Shown here: piece after piece, positions 11,267-25,630 of the stretch
Layout of the letters: the number at the start of each line of letters is the position of its first letter
How positions within the stretch are numbered: position 1 is the first letter of the stretch
Origin: Meghimatium bilineatum
Lineage: Eukaryota; Mollusca; Gastropoda; Stylommatophora; Philomycidae
DNA length: 64,000 bases
Direction: 5' to 3'
Assembly (NCBI GenBank): GCA_034231615.1
Contig: CM067306.1
Location: forward strand, 44,894,094-44,958,093
Notes under the pieces: generated by a model
The model's database searches: none
The model's input: only the letters and a program-made list of their open reading frames with translations
What the model was told of the DNA's origin: nothing
Program-made: the position numbers and the translations under genes

Positions 11267-13489
11267 GTAGTGCAGCTTAATACTTCAGAACTCTGGCGTA
11301 TTACACACAAATTGGGTGTATTGCAGTTTAGTAAGCTAAAACTCGTTGTATTCTGGCATATTACTCACAAATTCATTGTACTGAAGCTTACTACGCTAGA
11401 AGTGAGTGTATTCTGGCCCATTACACATGATTTCGTTGTATTGCACCTTAATACTGCAAAACACTGGCGTATTAAACACGAATTGGGTGTATTGCAGTTT
11501 AGTACGCCAAAACTCGTTGTATTCTGGCATATTACTCACAAATTGTGTGTACTGAAGCTTACTACACTAGAATTGAGTGTATTCTAGCCTATTACACATG
11601 ATTTCGTTGTATTGCAGCTTAATACTTCAGAACACTGGCGTATTAAACACGAATTATGAGTATTGCAGTTTAGTACGCCAAAACTCGTTGTATTCTGGCA
11701 TATTAATCACAAATTCATTGCACTGAAGCTTACTACATTAGAATTGAGTGTATACTAGCCTATTGCACATGATTTCGTTGTAGTGCAGCTTAATACTTCA
11801 GAACTCTGGCGTATTACACACAAATTGGGTGTATTGCAGTTTAGTACGCTAAAACGCGTTGTATTCTGGCATATTACTCACAAATTCATTGTACTGAAGC
11901 TTACTACGCTAGAAGTGAGTGTATTCTGGCCCATTACACATGATTTCGTTGTATTGCACCTTAATACTGCAAAACACTGGCGTATTAAACACGAATTGGG
12001 TGTATTGCAGTTTAGTACGCCAAAACTCGTTGTATTCTGGCATATTACTCACAAATTGTGTGTACTGAAGCTTACTACACTATAATTGAGTGTATTCTAG
12101 CCTATTACACATGATTTCGTTGTATTGCAGCTTAATACTTCAGAACTCTGGCGTATTACACACAAATTGGGTGTATTGCAGTTTAGTACGCTAAAACGCG
12201 TTGTATTCTGGCATATTACTCACAAATTCATTGTACTGAAGCTTACTACGCTAGAAGTGAGTGTATTCTGGCCCATTACACATGATTTCGTTGTATTGCA
12301 CCTTAATACTGCAAAACACTGGCGTATTAAACACGAATTGGGTGTATTGCAGTTTAGTACGCCAAAACTCGTTGTATTCTGGCATATTACTCACAAATTG
12401 TGTGTACTGAAGCTTACTACACTAGAATTGAGAGAATTCTAGCCTATTACACATGATTTCGTTGTAGTGCAGCTTAATACTTCAGAACTCTGGCGTATTA
12501 CACACAAATTGGGTGTATTGCAGTTTAGTAAGCTAAAACTCGTTGTATTCTGGCATATTACTCACAAATTCATTGTACTGAAGCTTACTACGCTAGAAGT
12601 GAGTGTATTCTGGCCCATTACACATGATTTCGTTGTATTGCACCTTAATACTGCAAAACACTGGCGTATTAAACACGAATTGGGTGTATTGCAGTTTAGT
12701 ACGCCAAAACTCGTTGTATTCTGGCATATTACTCACAAATTGTGTGTACTGAAGCTTACTACACTAGAATTGAGTGTATTCTAGCCTATTACACATGATT
12801 TCGTTGTATTGCAGCTTAATACTTCAGAACTCTGGCGTATTACACACAAATTGGGTGTATTGCAGTTTAGTACGCTAAAACGCGTTGTATTCTGGCATAT
12901 TACTCACAAATTCATTGTACTGAAGCTTACTACGCTAGAAGTGAGTGTATTCTGGCCCATTACACATGATTTCGTTGTATTGCACCTTAATACTGCAAAA
13001 CACTGGCGTATTAAACACGAATTGGGTGTATTGCAGTTTAGTACGCCAAAACTCGTTGTATTCTGGCATATTACTCACAAATTGTGTGCACTGAAGCTTA
13101 CTACACTAGAAGTGAGTGTATTCTAGCCTATTACACATGATGTCGTTGTAGTGCAGCTTAATACTTCAGAACTCTGGCGTATTACACACACATTGGGTGT
13201 ATTGCAGTTTATTACGCCAAAACTCGTTGTATTCTGGGATATTACTCACAAATACATTTTACTGACGCTTACTACACTAGAATTGAGTGTATTCTGGCCT
13301 ATTACACATGATTTCGTTGTATTACAGCTTAATACTTCAGAACACTGGCGTATTAAACACGAATTATGAGTATTGCAGTTTAGTACGCCAAAACTCGTTG
13401 TATTCTGGCATATTACTCACAAATTCATTGCACTGAAGCTTACTACATTAGAATTGAGTGTATTCTAGCCTATTGCACATGATTTCGTT
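11267..13489 (+). repeat. 12-mer HOR, copy 2, with a 684-bp insertion
   Basis: Follows copy 1 until about 12,430, then restarts: 12,464 onward repeats the monomers at 11,267 onward, and the block at 12,806 matches 10,070. The net effect is four extra monomers (offset to copy 1 grows from 2,052 to 2,736 bp). The junction carries the 8-base-arm dyad at 12,422-12,442. Unequal crossing-over between misaligned copies explains it. Confidence 0.82.
12422..12442. repeat. Dyad element with 8-base arms
   Basis: CTAGAATT (12,422-12,429) and AATTCTAG (12,435-12,442) are perfect arms around the 5-base spacer GAGAG. This is the strongest version I found. It arises where a CTAG left arm meets the GAGAGAATTC variant, which elsewhere usually follows an ATTAG left arm. 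The arms include an EcoRI site. The copy sits at the junction where a four-monomer insertion begins. Confidence 0.75.
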
Positions 13490-15883
13490 GTAGTGCAGCT
13501 TAATACTTCAGAACTCTGGCGTATTACACACAAATTGGGTGTATTGCAGTTTAGTAAGCTAAAACTCGTTGTATTCTGGCATATTACTCACAAATTCATT
13601 GTACTGAAACTTACTACACTAGAATTGTGTGTATTCTGGCCTATTAAACATGATTTCGTTGTACTGCAGCTTAATACGTCAGAACTCTAGCGTATTACAC
13701 AAGAATTGGGTGTATTGCAGTTTAGTACGCCAAAACTCGTTGTATTCTGGCATATTACTCACAAATTGGGTGTACTGAAGCTTACTACACTAGAATTGTG
13801 TGTATTCTGGCCTATTGCACATGATTCCGTTGTACTGCTGCTTAATACGTCAGAACACTGGCGTATTACACAAGAATTGGGTGTATTGCAGTTTAGTACG
13901 CCAAAACTCGTTGTATTCTGGGATATTACTCACAACTTCATTGTACTGAAGCTTACTACACTAGAATTGAGTGTATTCTAGCCTAATACACATGATTTCG
14001 TTGTAGTGCAGCTTAATACTTCAGAACTCTGGCGTATTACACACAAATTATGTGTATTGCAGTTTAGTACGCTAAAACTCGTTGTATTCTGGCATATTAC
14101 TCACAAATTCATTGTACTGAAGCTTACTACACTAGAATTGAGTGTATTCTGGCCCATTACACATGATTTCGTTGTATTGCACCTTAATACTGCAGAACAC
14201 TGGCGTATTAAACACGAATTGGATGTATTGCAGTTTAGTACGCCAAAACTCGTTGTATTCTGGCATATTACTCACAAATTGGGTGTACTGAAGCTTACTA
14301 CACTAGAATTGAGTGTTTTCTGGCCTATTGCACATGATTTCGTTGTATTGCAGCTTAATACTTCAGAACACTGGCGTATTAAACACGAATTATGAGTATT
14401 GCAGTTTAGTACGCCAAAACTCGTATTATTCTTGCATATTAATCACAAATTCATTGCACTGAAGCTTACTACATTAGAATTGAGAGAATTCTAGCCTATT
14501 ACACATGATTTCGTTGTAGTGCAGCTTAATACTTCAGAACTCTGGCGTATTACACACAAATTGGGTGTATTGCAGTTTAGTAAGCTAAAACTCGTTGTAT
14601 TCTGGCATATTACTCACAAATTCATTGTACTGAAGCTTACTACGCTAGAAGTGAGTGTATTCTGGCCCATTACACATGATTTCGTTGTATTGCACCTTAA
14701 TACTGCAAAACACTGGCGTATTAAACACGAATTGGGTGTATTGCAGTTTAGTACGCCAAAACTCGTTGTATTCTGGCATATTACTCACAAATTGTGTGTA
14801 CTGAAGCTTACTACACTAGAATTGAGTGTATTCTAGCCTATTACACATGATTTCGTTGTATTGCAGCTTAATACTTCAGAACACTGGCGTATTAAACACG
14901 AATTATGAGTATTGCAGTTTAGTACGCCAAAACTCGTTGTATTCTGGCATATTAATCACGAATTCATTGCACTGAAGCTTACTACATTAGAATTGAGTGT
15001 ATACTAGCCTATTGCACATGATTTCGTTTTAGTGCAGCTTAATACTTCAGAACTCTGGCGTATTACACACAAATTGGGTGTATTGCAGTTTCGTAAGCTA
15101 AAACTCGTTGTATTCTGGCATATTACTCACAAATTCATTGTACTGAAGCTTACTACACTAGAATTGAGTGTATTCTAGCCTATTGCACATGATTTCGTTG
15201 TACTGCAGCTTAATACTTCAGAACTCTGGCGTATTACACACAAATTGGGTGTATTGCAGTTTAGTACGCTAAAACGCGTTGTATTCTGGCATATTTCTCA
15301 CAAATTCATTGCACTGAAGCTTACTACGCTAGAAGTGAGTGTATTCTGGCCCATTACACATGATTTCGTTGTATTGCACCTTAATACTGCAAAACACTGG
15401 CGTATTAAACACGAATTGGGTGTATTGCAGCTTAGTACGCCAAAACTCGTTGTATTCTGGCATATTACTCACAAATTGTGTGTACTGAAGCTTACTACAC
15501 TAGAATTGAGTGTATTCTAGCCTATTACACATGATTTCGTTGTATTGCAGCTTAATACTTCAGAACTCTGGCGTATTACACACACATTGGGTGAATTGCA
15601 GTTTAGTACGCTAAAACGCGTTGTATTCTGGCATATTACTCACAAATTCATTGTACTGAAGCTTACTACGCTAGAAGTGAGTGTATTCTGGCCCATTACA
15701 CATGATTTCGTTGTATTGCACCTTAATACTGCAAAACACTGGCGTATTAAACACGAATTGGGTGTATTGCAGTTTAGTACGCCAAAACTCGTTGTATTCT
15801 GGCATATTACTCACAAATTGTGTGCACTGAAGCTTACTACACTAGAATTGAGTGTATTCTAGCCTATTACACATGATGTCGTT
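13490..15883 (+). repeat. Fourteen mosaic monomers
   Basis: Combines segments known elsewhere: 13,703-13,980 matches 10,799-11,076; 14,003-14,395 is the founder-like version of a segment repeated at 16,739, 17,936, 18,791, 21,185, 23,237 and later; 14,516-14,836 matches 11,267-11,587. A CACGAATTCATTGC variant at about 14,958 creates an EcoRI site. No gene. Confidence 0.8.
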
Positions 15884-17080
15884 GTAGTGCAGCTTAATAC
15901 TTCAGAACTCTGGCGTATTACACACACATTGGGTGTATTGCAGTTTAGTACGCCAAAACTCGTTGTATTCTGGGATATTACTCACAAATACATTTTACTG
16001 ACGCTTACTACACTAGAATTGAGTGTATTCTGGCCTATTACACATGATTTCGTTGTATTACTGCTCAATACTTCAGAACACTGGCGTATTAAACACGAAT
16101 TATGAGTATTGCAGTTTAGTACGCCAAAACTCGTTGTATTCTGGCATATTAATCACAAATTCATTGCACTGAAGCTTACTACATTAGAATTGAGTGTATT
16201 CTAGCCTATTACACATGATTTCGTTGTAGTGCAGCTTAATACTTCAGAACTCTGGCGTATTACACACAAATTGGGTGTATTGCAGTTTAGTATGCTAAAA
16301 CTCGTTGTATTCTGGCATATTACTCACAAATTCATTGTACTGAAACTTACTACACTAGAATTGTGTGTATTCTGGCCTATTAAACATGATTTCGTTGTAC
16401 TGCAGCTTAATACGTCAGAACACTGGCGTATTACACAAGAATTGGGTGTATTGCAGTTTAGTACGCCAAAACTCGTTGTATTCTGGCATATTACTCACAA
16501 ATTGGGTGTACTGAAGCTTACTACACTAGAATTGTGTGTATTCTGGCCTATTGCACATGATTCCGTTGTACTGCTGCTTAATACGTCAGAACACTGGCGT
16601 ATTACACAAGAATTGGGTGTATTGCAGTTTAGTACGCCAAAACTCGTTGTATTCTGGGATATTACTCACAACTTCATTGTACTGAAGCTTACTACACTAG
16701 AATTGAGTGTATTCTATCCTAATACACATGATTTCGTTGTAGTGCAGCTTAATACTTCAGAACTCTGGCGTATTACACACAAATTATGTGTATTGCAGTT
16801 TAGTACGCTAAAACTCGTTGTATTCTGGCATATTACTCACAAATTCATTGTACTGAAGCTTACTACACTAGAATTGAGTGTATTCTGGCCCATTACACAT
16901 GATTTCGTTGTATTGCACCTTAATACTGCAGAACACTGGCGTATTAAACACGAATTGGGTGTATTGCAGTTTAGTACGCCAAAACTCGTTGTATTCTGGG
17001 ATATTACTCACAAATTGTGTGCACTGAAGCTTACTACACTAGAATTGAGTGTATTCTAGCCTATTACACATGATGTCGTT
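15884..17080 (+). repeat. 7-mer HOR, copy 1 (1,197 bp)
   Basis: Seven monomers starting with the THTLG/WDITHKYILLTL monomer. It matches copy 2 closely; differences seen include AGTATGCTAAAA (copy 1, an in-frame ATG at about 16,291) versus AGTAAGCTAAAA, and TTCATTG versus TTTATTG. The TTCTATCCTAATAC variant in block B removes the usual stop, so a 276-codon open stretch (16,229-17,059) appears. Confidence 0.87.
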
Positions 17081-18277
17081 GTAGTGCAGCTTAATACTTC
17101 AGAACTCTGGCGTATTACACACACATTGGGTGTATTGCAGTTTAGTACGCCAAAACTCGTTGTATTCTGGGATATTACTCACAAATACATTTTACTGACG
17201 CTTACTACACTAGAATTGAGTGTATTCTGGCCTATTACACATGATTTCGTTGTATTACTGCTCAATACTTCAGAACACTGGCGTATTAAACACGAATTAT
17301 GAGTATTGCAGTTTAGTACGCCAAAACTCGTTGTATTCTGGCATATTACTCACAAATTCATTGCACTGAAGCTTACTACATTAGAATTGAGTGTATTCTA
17401 GCCTATTACACATGATTTCGTTGTAGTGCAGCTTAATACTTCAGAACTCTGGCGTATTACACACAAATTGGGTGTATTGCAGTTTAGTAAGCTAAAACTC
17501 GTTGTATTCTGGCATATTACTCACAAATTTATTGTACTGAAACTTACTACACTAGAATTGTGTGTATTCTGGCCTATTAAACATGATTTCGTTGTACTGC
17601 AGCTTAATACGTCAGAACACTGGCGTATTACACAAGAATTGGGTGTATTGCAGTTTAGTACGCCAAAACTCGTTGTATTCTGGCATATTACTCACAAATT
17701 GGGTGTACTGAAGCTTACTACACTAGAATTGTGTGTATTCTGGCCTATTGCACATGATTCCGTTGTACTGCTGCTTAATACGTCAGAACACTGGCGTATT
17801 ACACAAGAATTGGGTGTATTGCAGTTTAGTACGCCAAAACTCGTTGTATTCTGGGATATTACTCACAACTTCATTGTACTGAAGCTTACTACACTAGAAT
17901 TGAGTGTATTCTATCCTAATACACATGATTTCGTTGTAGTGCAGCTTAATACTTCAGAACTCTGGCGTATTACACACAAATTATGTGTATTGCAGTTTAG
18001 TACGCTAAAACTCGTTGTATTCTGGCATATTACTCACAAATTCATTGTACTGAAGCTTACTACACTAGAATTGAGTGTATTCTGGCCCATTACACATGAT
18101 TTCGTTGTATTGCACCTTAATACTGCAGAACACTGGCGTATTAAACACGAATTGGGTGTATTGCAGTTTAGTACGCCAAAACTCGTTGTATTCTGGCATA
18201 TTACTCACAAATTGGGTGTACTGAAGCTTACTACACTAGAATTGAGTGTTTTCTGGCCTATTGCACATGATTTCGTT
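17081..18277 (+). repeat. 7-mer HOR, copy 2 (1,197 bp)
   Basis: Repeats 15,884-17,080 except in the last monomers, where CTGGGATATTACTCACAAATTG (variant end HKLCA) is replaced by the HITHKLG form. The open frame 17,426-18,328 (300 codons) results from the same TATCC variant. It leads through three linking monomers into the 14-mer HOR. Confidence 0.85.
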
Positions 18278-18790
18278 GTATTGCAGCTTAATACTTCAGA
18301 ACACTGGCGTATTAAACACGAATTATGAGTATTGCAGTTTAGTACGCCAAAACTCGTATTATTCTGGCATATTAATCACAAATTCATTGCACTGAAGCTT
18401 ACTACATTAGAATTGAGAGAATTCTAGCCTATTACACATGATTTCGTTGTAGTGCAGCTTAATACTTCAGAACTCTGGCGTATTACACACAAATTGGGTG
18501 TATTGCAGTTTAGTAAGCTAAAACTCGTTGTATTCTGGCATATTACTCACAAATTCATTGTACTGAAGCTTACTACACTAGAATTGAGTGTATTCTAGCC
18601 TATTGCACATGATTCCGTTGTACTGCTGCTTAATACGTCAGAACACTGGCGTATTACACAAGAATTGGGTGTATTGCAGTTTAGTACGCCAAAACTCGTT
18701 GTATTCTGGGATATTACTCACAACTTCATTGTACTGAAGCTTACTACACTAGAATTGAGTGTATTCTAGCCTAATACACATGATTTCGTT
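18278..18790 (+). repeat. Three linking monomers
   Basis: The segment carries the GAGAGAATTCTAG variant in block B (about 18,415) and leads, through a five-monomer offset, from one copy of the THKLC segment at 17,936 to the next at 18,791. No gene. Confidence 0.78.
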
Positions 18791-21184
18791 GTAGTGCAGC
18801 TTAATACTTCAGAACTCTGGCGTATTACACACAAATTATGTGTATTGCAGTTTAGTACGCTAAAACTCGTTGTATTCTGGCATATTACTCACAAATTCAT
18901 TGTACTGAAGCTTACTACACTAGAATTGAGTGTATTCTGGCCCATTACACATGATTTCGTTGTATTGCACCTTAATACTGCAGAACACTGGCGTATTAAA
19001 CACGAATTGGGTGTATTGCAGTTTAGTACGCCAAAACTCGTTGTATTCTGGCATATTACTCACAAATTGGGTGTACTGAAGCTTACTACACTAGAATTGG
19101 GTGTTTTCTGGCCTATTGCACATGATTTCGTTGTATTGCAGCTTAATACTTCAGAACACTGGCGTATTAAACACGAATTATGAGTATTGCAGTTTAGTAC
19201 GCCAAAACTCGTATTATTCTGGCATATTAATCACAAATTCATTGCACTGAAGCTTACTACATTAGAATTGAGAGAATTCTAGCCTATTACACATGATTTC
19301 GTTGTAGTGCAGCTTAATACTTCAGAACTCTGGCGTATTACACACAAATTGGGTGTATTGCAGTTTAGTAATCTAAAACTCGTTGTATTCTGGCATATTA
19401 CTCACAAATTCATTGTACTGAAGCTTACTACACTAGAATTGAGTGTATTCTAGCCTATTGCACATGATTTCGTTGTACTGCAGCTTAATACTTCAGAACT
19501 CTGGCGTATTACACACAAATTGGGTGTATTGCAGTTTAGTAAGCTAAAACTCGTTGTATTCTGGGATATTACTCACAACTTCATTGTACTGAAGCTTACT
19601 ACACTAGAATTGAGTGTATTATAGCCTATTACACATGATTTCTTTGTAGTGCAGATTAATACTTCAGAACTCTGGCGTATTACACACAAATTAGGTGTAT
19701 TGCAGTTTAGTACGCTAAAACTCGTTGTATTCTGGCATATTACTCACAAATTCATTGTACTGAAGCTTACTACACTAGAATTGAGTGTATTCTGGCCCAT
19801 TACACATGATTTCGTTGTATTGCACCTTAATACTGCAGAACACTGGCGTATTAAACACGAATTGGGTGTATTGCAGTTTAGTACGCCAAAACTCGTTGTA
19901 TTCTGGCATATTACTCACAAATTGTGTGTACTGAAGCTTACTACACTAGAATTGAGTGTTTTCTGGCCTATTGCACATGATTTCGTTGTACTGCAGCTTA
20001 ATACGTCAGAACACTGGCGTATTACACACAAATTGGGTGTATTGCAGTTTAGTACGCCAAAACTCTTTGTATTCTGGCATATTACTCACAAATTTTGTGT
20101 ACTGAAGCTTACTACACTAGAATTGAGTGTATTCTGGCCTATTGCACATGATTCCGTTGTACTGCAGCTTAATACGTCAGAACACTGGCGTATTAAACAC
20201 GAATTGGGAGCATTGCAGTTTAGTACGCCAAAACTCGTTGTATTCTGGCATCCTAATCACAAATTCATTGCACTGAAGCTTACTACACTAGAATTGAGTG
20301 CATACTGGCATATTGCACATGATTTCGTTTTACTGCAGCTTAATACGTCAGAACACTGGCGTATTACACAAGAATTGGGTGTATTGCCGTTTAGTACGCC
20401 AAAAATCGTTGTATTCTGGGATATTACTCACAAATACATTGTACTGACGCTTACTACACTAGAATTGAGTGTATTCTGGCCTATTACACATGATTTCGTT
20501 GTATTACAGCTTAATACTTCAGAACACTGGCGTATTAAACACGAATTATGAGTATTGCAGTTTAGTACGCCAAAACTCGTTGTATTCTGGCATATTAATC
20601 ACAAATTCATTGCACTGAAGCTTACTACATTAGAATTGAGTGTATTCTAGCCTATTACACATGATTTCGTTGTAGTGCAGCTTAATACTTCAGAACTCTG
20701 GCGTATTACACACAAATTGGGTGTATTGCAGTTTAGTAAGCTAAAACTCGTTGTATTCTGGCATATTACTCACAAATTCATTGTACTGAAACTTACTACA
20801 CTAGAATTGTGTGTATTCTGGCCTATTAAACATGATTTCGTTGTACTGCAGCTTAATACGTCAGAACACTGGCGTATTACACAAGAATTGGGTGTATTGC
20901 AGTTTAGTACGCCAAAACTCGTTGTATTCTGGCATATTACTCACAAATTGGGTGTACTGAAGCTTACTACACTAGAATTGTGTGTATTCTCGCCTATTGC
21001 ACATGATTCCGTTGTACTGCTGCTTAATACGTCAGAACACTGGCGTATTACACAAGAATTGGGTGTATTGCAGTTTAGTACGCCAAAACTCGTTGTATTC
21101 TGGGATATTACTCACAACGTCATTGTACTGAAGCTTACTACACTAGAATTGAGTGTATTCTAGCCTAATACACATGATTTCGTT
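18791..21184 (+). repeat. 14-mer HOR, copy 1 (2,394 bp)
   Basis: Fourteen monomers in fixed order. Landmarks: THKLC block C at the start, GAGAGAATTCTAG near 19,270, GTGCAGATTAATAC (QINT) at about 19,652, TGGCATCCTAATCAC near 20,249 (CCT here, CTT in other copies), CCGTTTAGTACGCCAAAAATC near 20,390, and THKYIVLTL near 20,440. A private TTATAGCC at about 19,620 replaces TTCTAGCC. Confidence 0.88.
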
Positions 21185-23236
21185 GTAGTGCAGCTTAATA
21201 CTTCAGAACTCTGGCGTATTACACACAAATTATGTGTATTGCAGTTTAGTACGCTAAAACTCGTTGTATTCTGGCATATTACTCACAAATTCATTGTACT
21301 GAAGCTTACTACACTAGAATTGAGTGTATTCTGGCCCATTACACATGATTTCGTTGTATTGCACCTTAATACTGCAGAACACTGGCGTATTAAACACGAA
21401 TTGGGTGTATTGCAGTTTAGTACGCCAAAACTCGTTGTATTCTGGCATATTACTCACAAATTGGGTGTACTGAAGCTTACTACACTAGAATTGAGTGTTT
21501 TCTGGCCTATTGCACATGATTTCGTTGTATTGCAGCTTAATACTTCAGAACACTGGCGTATTAAACACGAATTATGAGTATTGCAGTTTAGTACGCCAAA
21601 ACTCGTATTATTCTGGCATATTAATCACAAATTCATTGCACTGAAGCTTACTACATTAGAATTGAGAGAATTCTAGCCTATTACACATGATTTCGTTGTA
21701 GTGCAGCTTAATACTTCAGAACTCTGGCGTATTACACACAAATTGGGTGTATTGCAGTTTAGTAAGCTAAAACTCGTTGTATTCTGGCATATTACTCACA
21801 AATTCATTGTACTGAAGCTTACTACACTAGAATTGAGTGTATTCTAGCCTATTGCACATGATTTCGTTGTACTGCAGCTTAATACTTCAGAACTCTGGCG
21901 TATTACACACAAATTGGGTGTATTGCAGTTTAGTAAGCTAAAACTCGTTGTATTCTGGGATATTACTCACAACTTCATTGTACTGAAGCTTACTACACTA
22001 GAATTGAGTGTATTCTAGCCTATTACACATGATTTCTTTGTAGTGCAGATTATTACTTCAGAACTCTGGCGTATTACACACAAATTAGGTGTATTGCAGT
22101 TTAGTACGCTAAAACTCGTTGTATTCTGGCATATTACTCACAAATTCATTGTACTGAAGCTTACTACACTAGAATTGAGTGTATTCTGGCCCATTACACA
22201 TGATTTCGTTGTATTGCACCTTAATACTGCAGAACACTGGCGTATTAAACACGAATTGGGAGCATTGCAGTTTAGTACGCCAAAACTCGTTGTATTCTGG
22301 CATCTTAATCACAAATTCATTGCACTGAAGCTTACTACACTAGAATTGAGTGCATACTGGCATATTGCACATGATTTCGTTTTACTGCAGCTTAATACGT
22401 CAGAACACTGGCGTATTACACAAGAATTGGGTGTATTGCCGTTTAGTACGCCAAAAATCGTTGTATTCTGGGATATTACTCACAAATACATTGTACTGAC
22501 GCTTACTACACTAGAATTGAGTGTATTCTGGCCTATTACACATGATTTCGTTGTATTACAGCTTAATACTTCAGAACACTGGCGTATTAAACACGAATTA
22601 TGAGTATTGCAGTTTAGTACGCCAAAACTCGTTGTATTCTGGCATATTAATCACAAATTCATTGCACTGAAGCTTACTACATTAGAATTGAGTGTATTCT
22701 AGCCTATTACACATGATTTCGTTGTAGTGCAGCTTAATACTTCAGAACTCTGGCGTATTACACACAAATTGGGTGTATTGCAGTTTAGTAAGCTAAAACT
22801 CGTTGTATTCTGGCATATTACTCACAAATTCATTATACTGAAACTTACTACACTAGAATTGTGTGTATTCTGGCCTATTAAACATGATTTCGTTGTACTG
22901 CAGCTTAATACGTCAGAACACTGGCGTATTACACAAGAATTGGGTGTATTGCAGTTTAGTACGCCAAAACTCGTTGTATTCTGGCATATTACTCACAAAT
23001 TGGGTGTACTGAAGCTTACTACACTAGAATTGTGTGTATTCTGGCCTATTGCACATGATTCCGTTGTACTGCTGCTTAATACGTCAGAACACTGGCGTAT
23101 TACACAAGAATTGGGTGTATTGCAGTTTAGTACGCCAAAACTCGTTGTATTCTGGGATATTACTCACAACGTCATTGTACTGAAGCTTACTACACTAGAA
23201 TTGAGTGTATTCTAGCCTAATACACATGATTTCGTT
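21185..23236 (+). repeat. 14-mer HOR, copy 2, lacking two monomers (2,052 bp)
   Basis: Same order as its neighbours, but the stretch from the QINT-type monomer (22,040) to the next landmark (22,724) is 684 bp instead of 1,026 bp. The join lies in the shared KHELG segment near 22,250, where the block A that should follow (GVLQF) is replaced by the one two monomers later (GALQF). A private TTATTACTTC change (QIITS) is at about 22,050. Confidence 0.9.
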
Positions 23237-25630
23237 GTAGTGCAGCTTAATACTTCAGAACTCTGGCGTATTACACACAAATTATGTGTATTGCAGTTTA
23301 GTACGCTAAAACTCGTTGTATTCTGGCATATTACTCACAAATTCATTGTACTGAAGCTTACTACACTAGAATTGAGTGTATTCTGGCCCATTACACATGA
23401 TTTCGTTGTATTGCACCTTAATACTGCAGAACACTGGCGTATTAAACACGAATTGGGTGTATTGCAGTTTAGTACGCCAAAACTCGTTGTATTCTGGCAT
23501 ATTACTCACAAATTGGGTGTACTGAAGCTTACTACACTAGAATTGAGTGTTTTCTGGCCTATTGCACATGATTTCGTTGTATTGCAGCTTAATACTTCAG
23601 AACACTGGCGTATTAAACACGAATTATGAGTATTGCAGTTTAGTACGCCAAAACTCGTATTATTCTGGCATATTAATCACAAATTCATTGCACTGAAGCT
23701 TACTACATTAGAATTGAGAGAATTCTAGCCTATTACACATGATTTCGTTGTAGTGCAGCTTAATACTTCAGAACTCTGGCGTATTACACACAAATTGGGT
23801 GTATTGCAGTTTAGTAAGCTAAAACTCGTTGTATTCTGGCATATTACTCACACATTCATTGTACTGAAGCTTACTACACTAGAATTGAGTGTATTCTAGC
23901 CTATTGCACATGATTTCGTTGTACTGCAGCTTAATACTTCAGAACTCTGGCGTATTACACACAAATTGGGTGTATTGCAGTTTAGTAAGCTAAAACTCGT
24001 TGTATTCTGGGATATTACTCACAACTTCATTGTACTGAAGCTTACTACACTAGAATTGAGTGTATTCTAGCCTATTACACATGATTTCTTTGTAGTGCAG
24101 ATTAATACTTCAGAACTCTGGCGTATTACACACAAATTAGGTGTATTGCAGTTTAGTACGCTAAAACTCGTTGTATTCTGGCATATTACTCACAAATTCA
24201 TTGTACTGAAGCTTACTACACTAGAATTGAGTGTATTCTGGCCCATTACACATGATTTCGTTGTATTGCACCTTAATACTGCAGAACACTGGCGTATTAA
24301 ACACGAATTGGGTATATTGCAGTTTAGTACGCCAAAACTCGTTGTATTCTGGCATATTACTCACAAATTGTGTGTACTGAAGCTTACTACACTAGAATTG
24401 AGTGTTTTCTGGCCTATTACACATGATTTCGTTGTACTGCAGCTTAATACGTCAGAACACTGGCGTATTACACACAAATTGGGTGTATTGCAGTTTAGTA
24501 CGCCAAAACTCTTTGTATTCTGGCATATTACTCACAAATTGGGTGTACTGAAGCTTACTACACTAGAATTGAGTGTATTCTGGCCTATTGCACATGATTC
24601 CGTTGTACTGCAGCTTAATACGTCAGAACACTGGCGTATTAAACACGAATTGGGAGCATTGCAGTTTAGTACGCCAAAACTCGTTGTATTCTGGCATCTT
24701 AATCACAAATTCATTGCACTGAAGCTTACTACACTAGAATTGAGTGCATACTGGCATATTGCACATGATTTCGTTTTACTGCAGCTTAATACGTCAGAAC
24801 ACTGGCGTATTACACAAGAATTGGGTGTATTGCCGTTCAGTACGCCAAAAATCGTTGTATTCTGGGATATTACTCACAAATACATTGTACTGACGCTTAC
24901 TACACTAGAATTGAGTGTATTCTGGCCTATTACACATGATTTCGTTGTATTACAGCTTAATACTTCAGAACACTGGCGTATTAAACACGAATTATGAGTA
25001 TTACAGTTTAGTACGCCAAAACTCGTTGTATTCTGGCATATTAATCACATATTCATTGCACTGAAGCTTACTACATTAGAATTGAGTGTATTCTAGCCTA
25101 TTACACATGATTTCGTTGTAGTGCAGCTTAATACTTCAGAACTCTGGCGTATTACACACAAATTGGGTGTATTGCAGTTTAGTAAGCTAAAACTCGTTGT
25201 ATTCTGGCATATTACTCACAAATTCATTGTACTGAAACTTACTACACTAGAATTGTGTGTATTCTGGCCTATTAAACATGATTTCGTTGTACTGCAGCTT
25301 AATACGTCAGAACACTGGCGTATTACACAAGAATTGGGTGTATTGCAGTTTAGTACGCCAAAACTCGTTGTATTCTGGCATATTACTCACAAATTGGGTG
25401 TACTGAAGCTTACTACACTAGAATTGTGTGTATTCTGGCCTATTGCACATGATTCCGTTGTACTGCTGCTTAATACGTCAGAACACTGGCGTATTACACA
25501 AGAATTGGGTGTATTGCAGTTTAGTACGCCAAAACTCGTTGTATTCTTTGATATTACTCACAACTTCATTGTACTGAAGCTTACTACACTAGAATTGAGT
25601 GTATTCTAGCCTAATACACATGATTTCGTT
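23237..25630 (+). repeat. 14-mer HOR, copy 3 (2,394 bp)
   Basis: Full-length copy. Private or shared differences include GGTATATTG (GILQF) at about 24,312, CCGTTCAGTACG at about 24,836 and CACATATTC near 25,048. The last three recur in the 25-mer HOR, so copy 3 is the closest relative of that later expansion. Confidence 0.88.
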
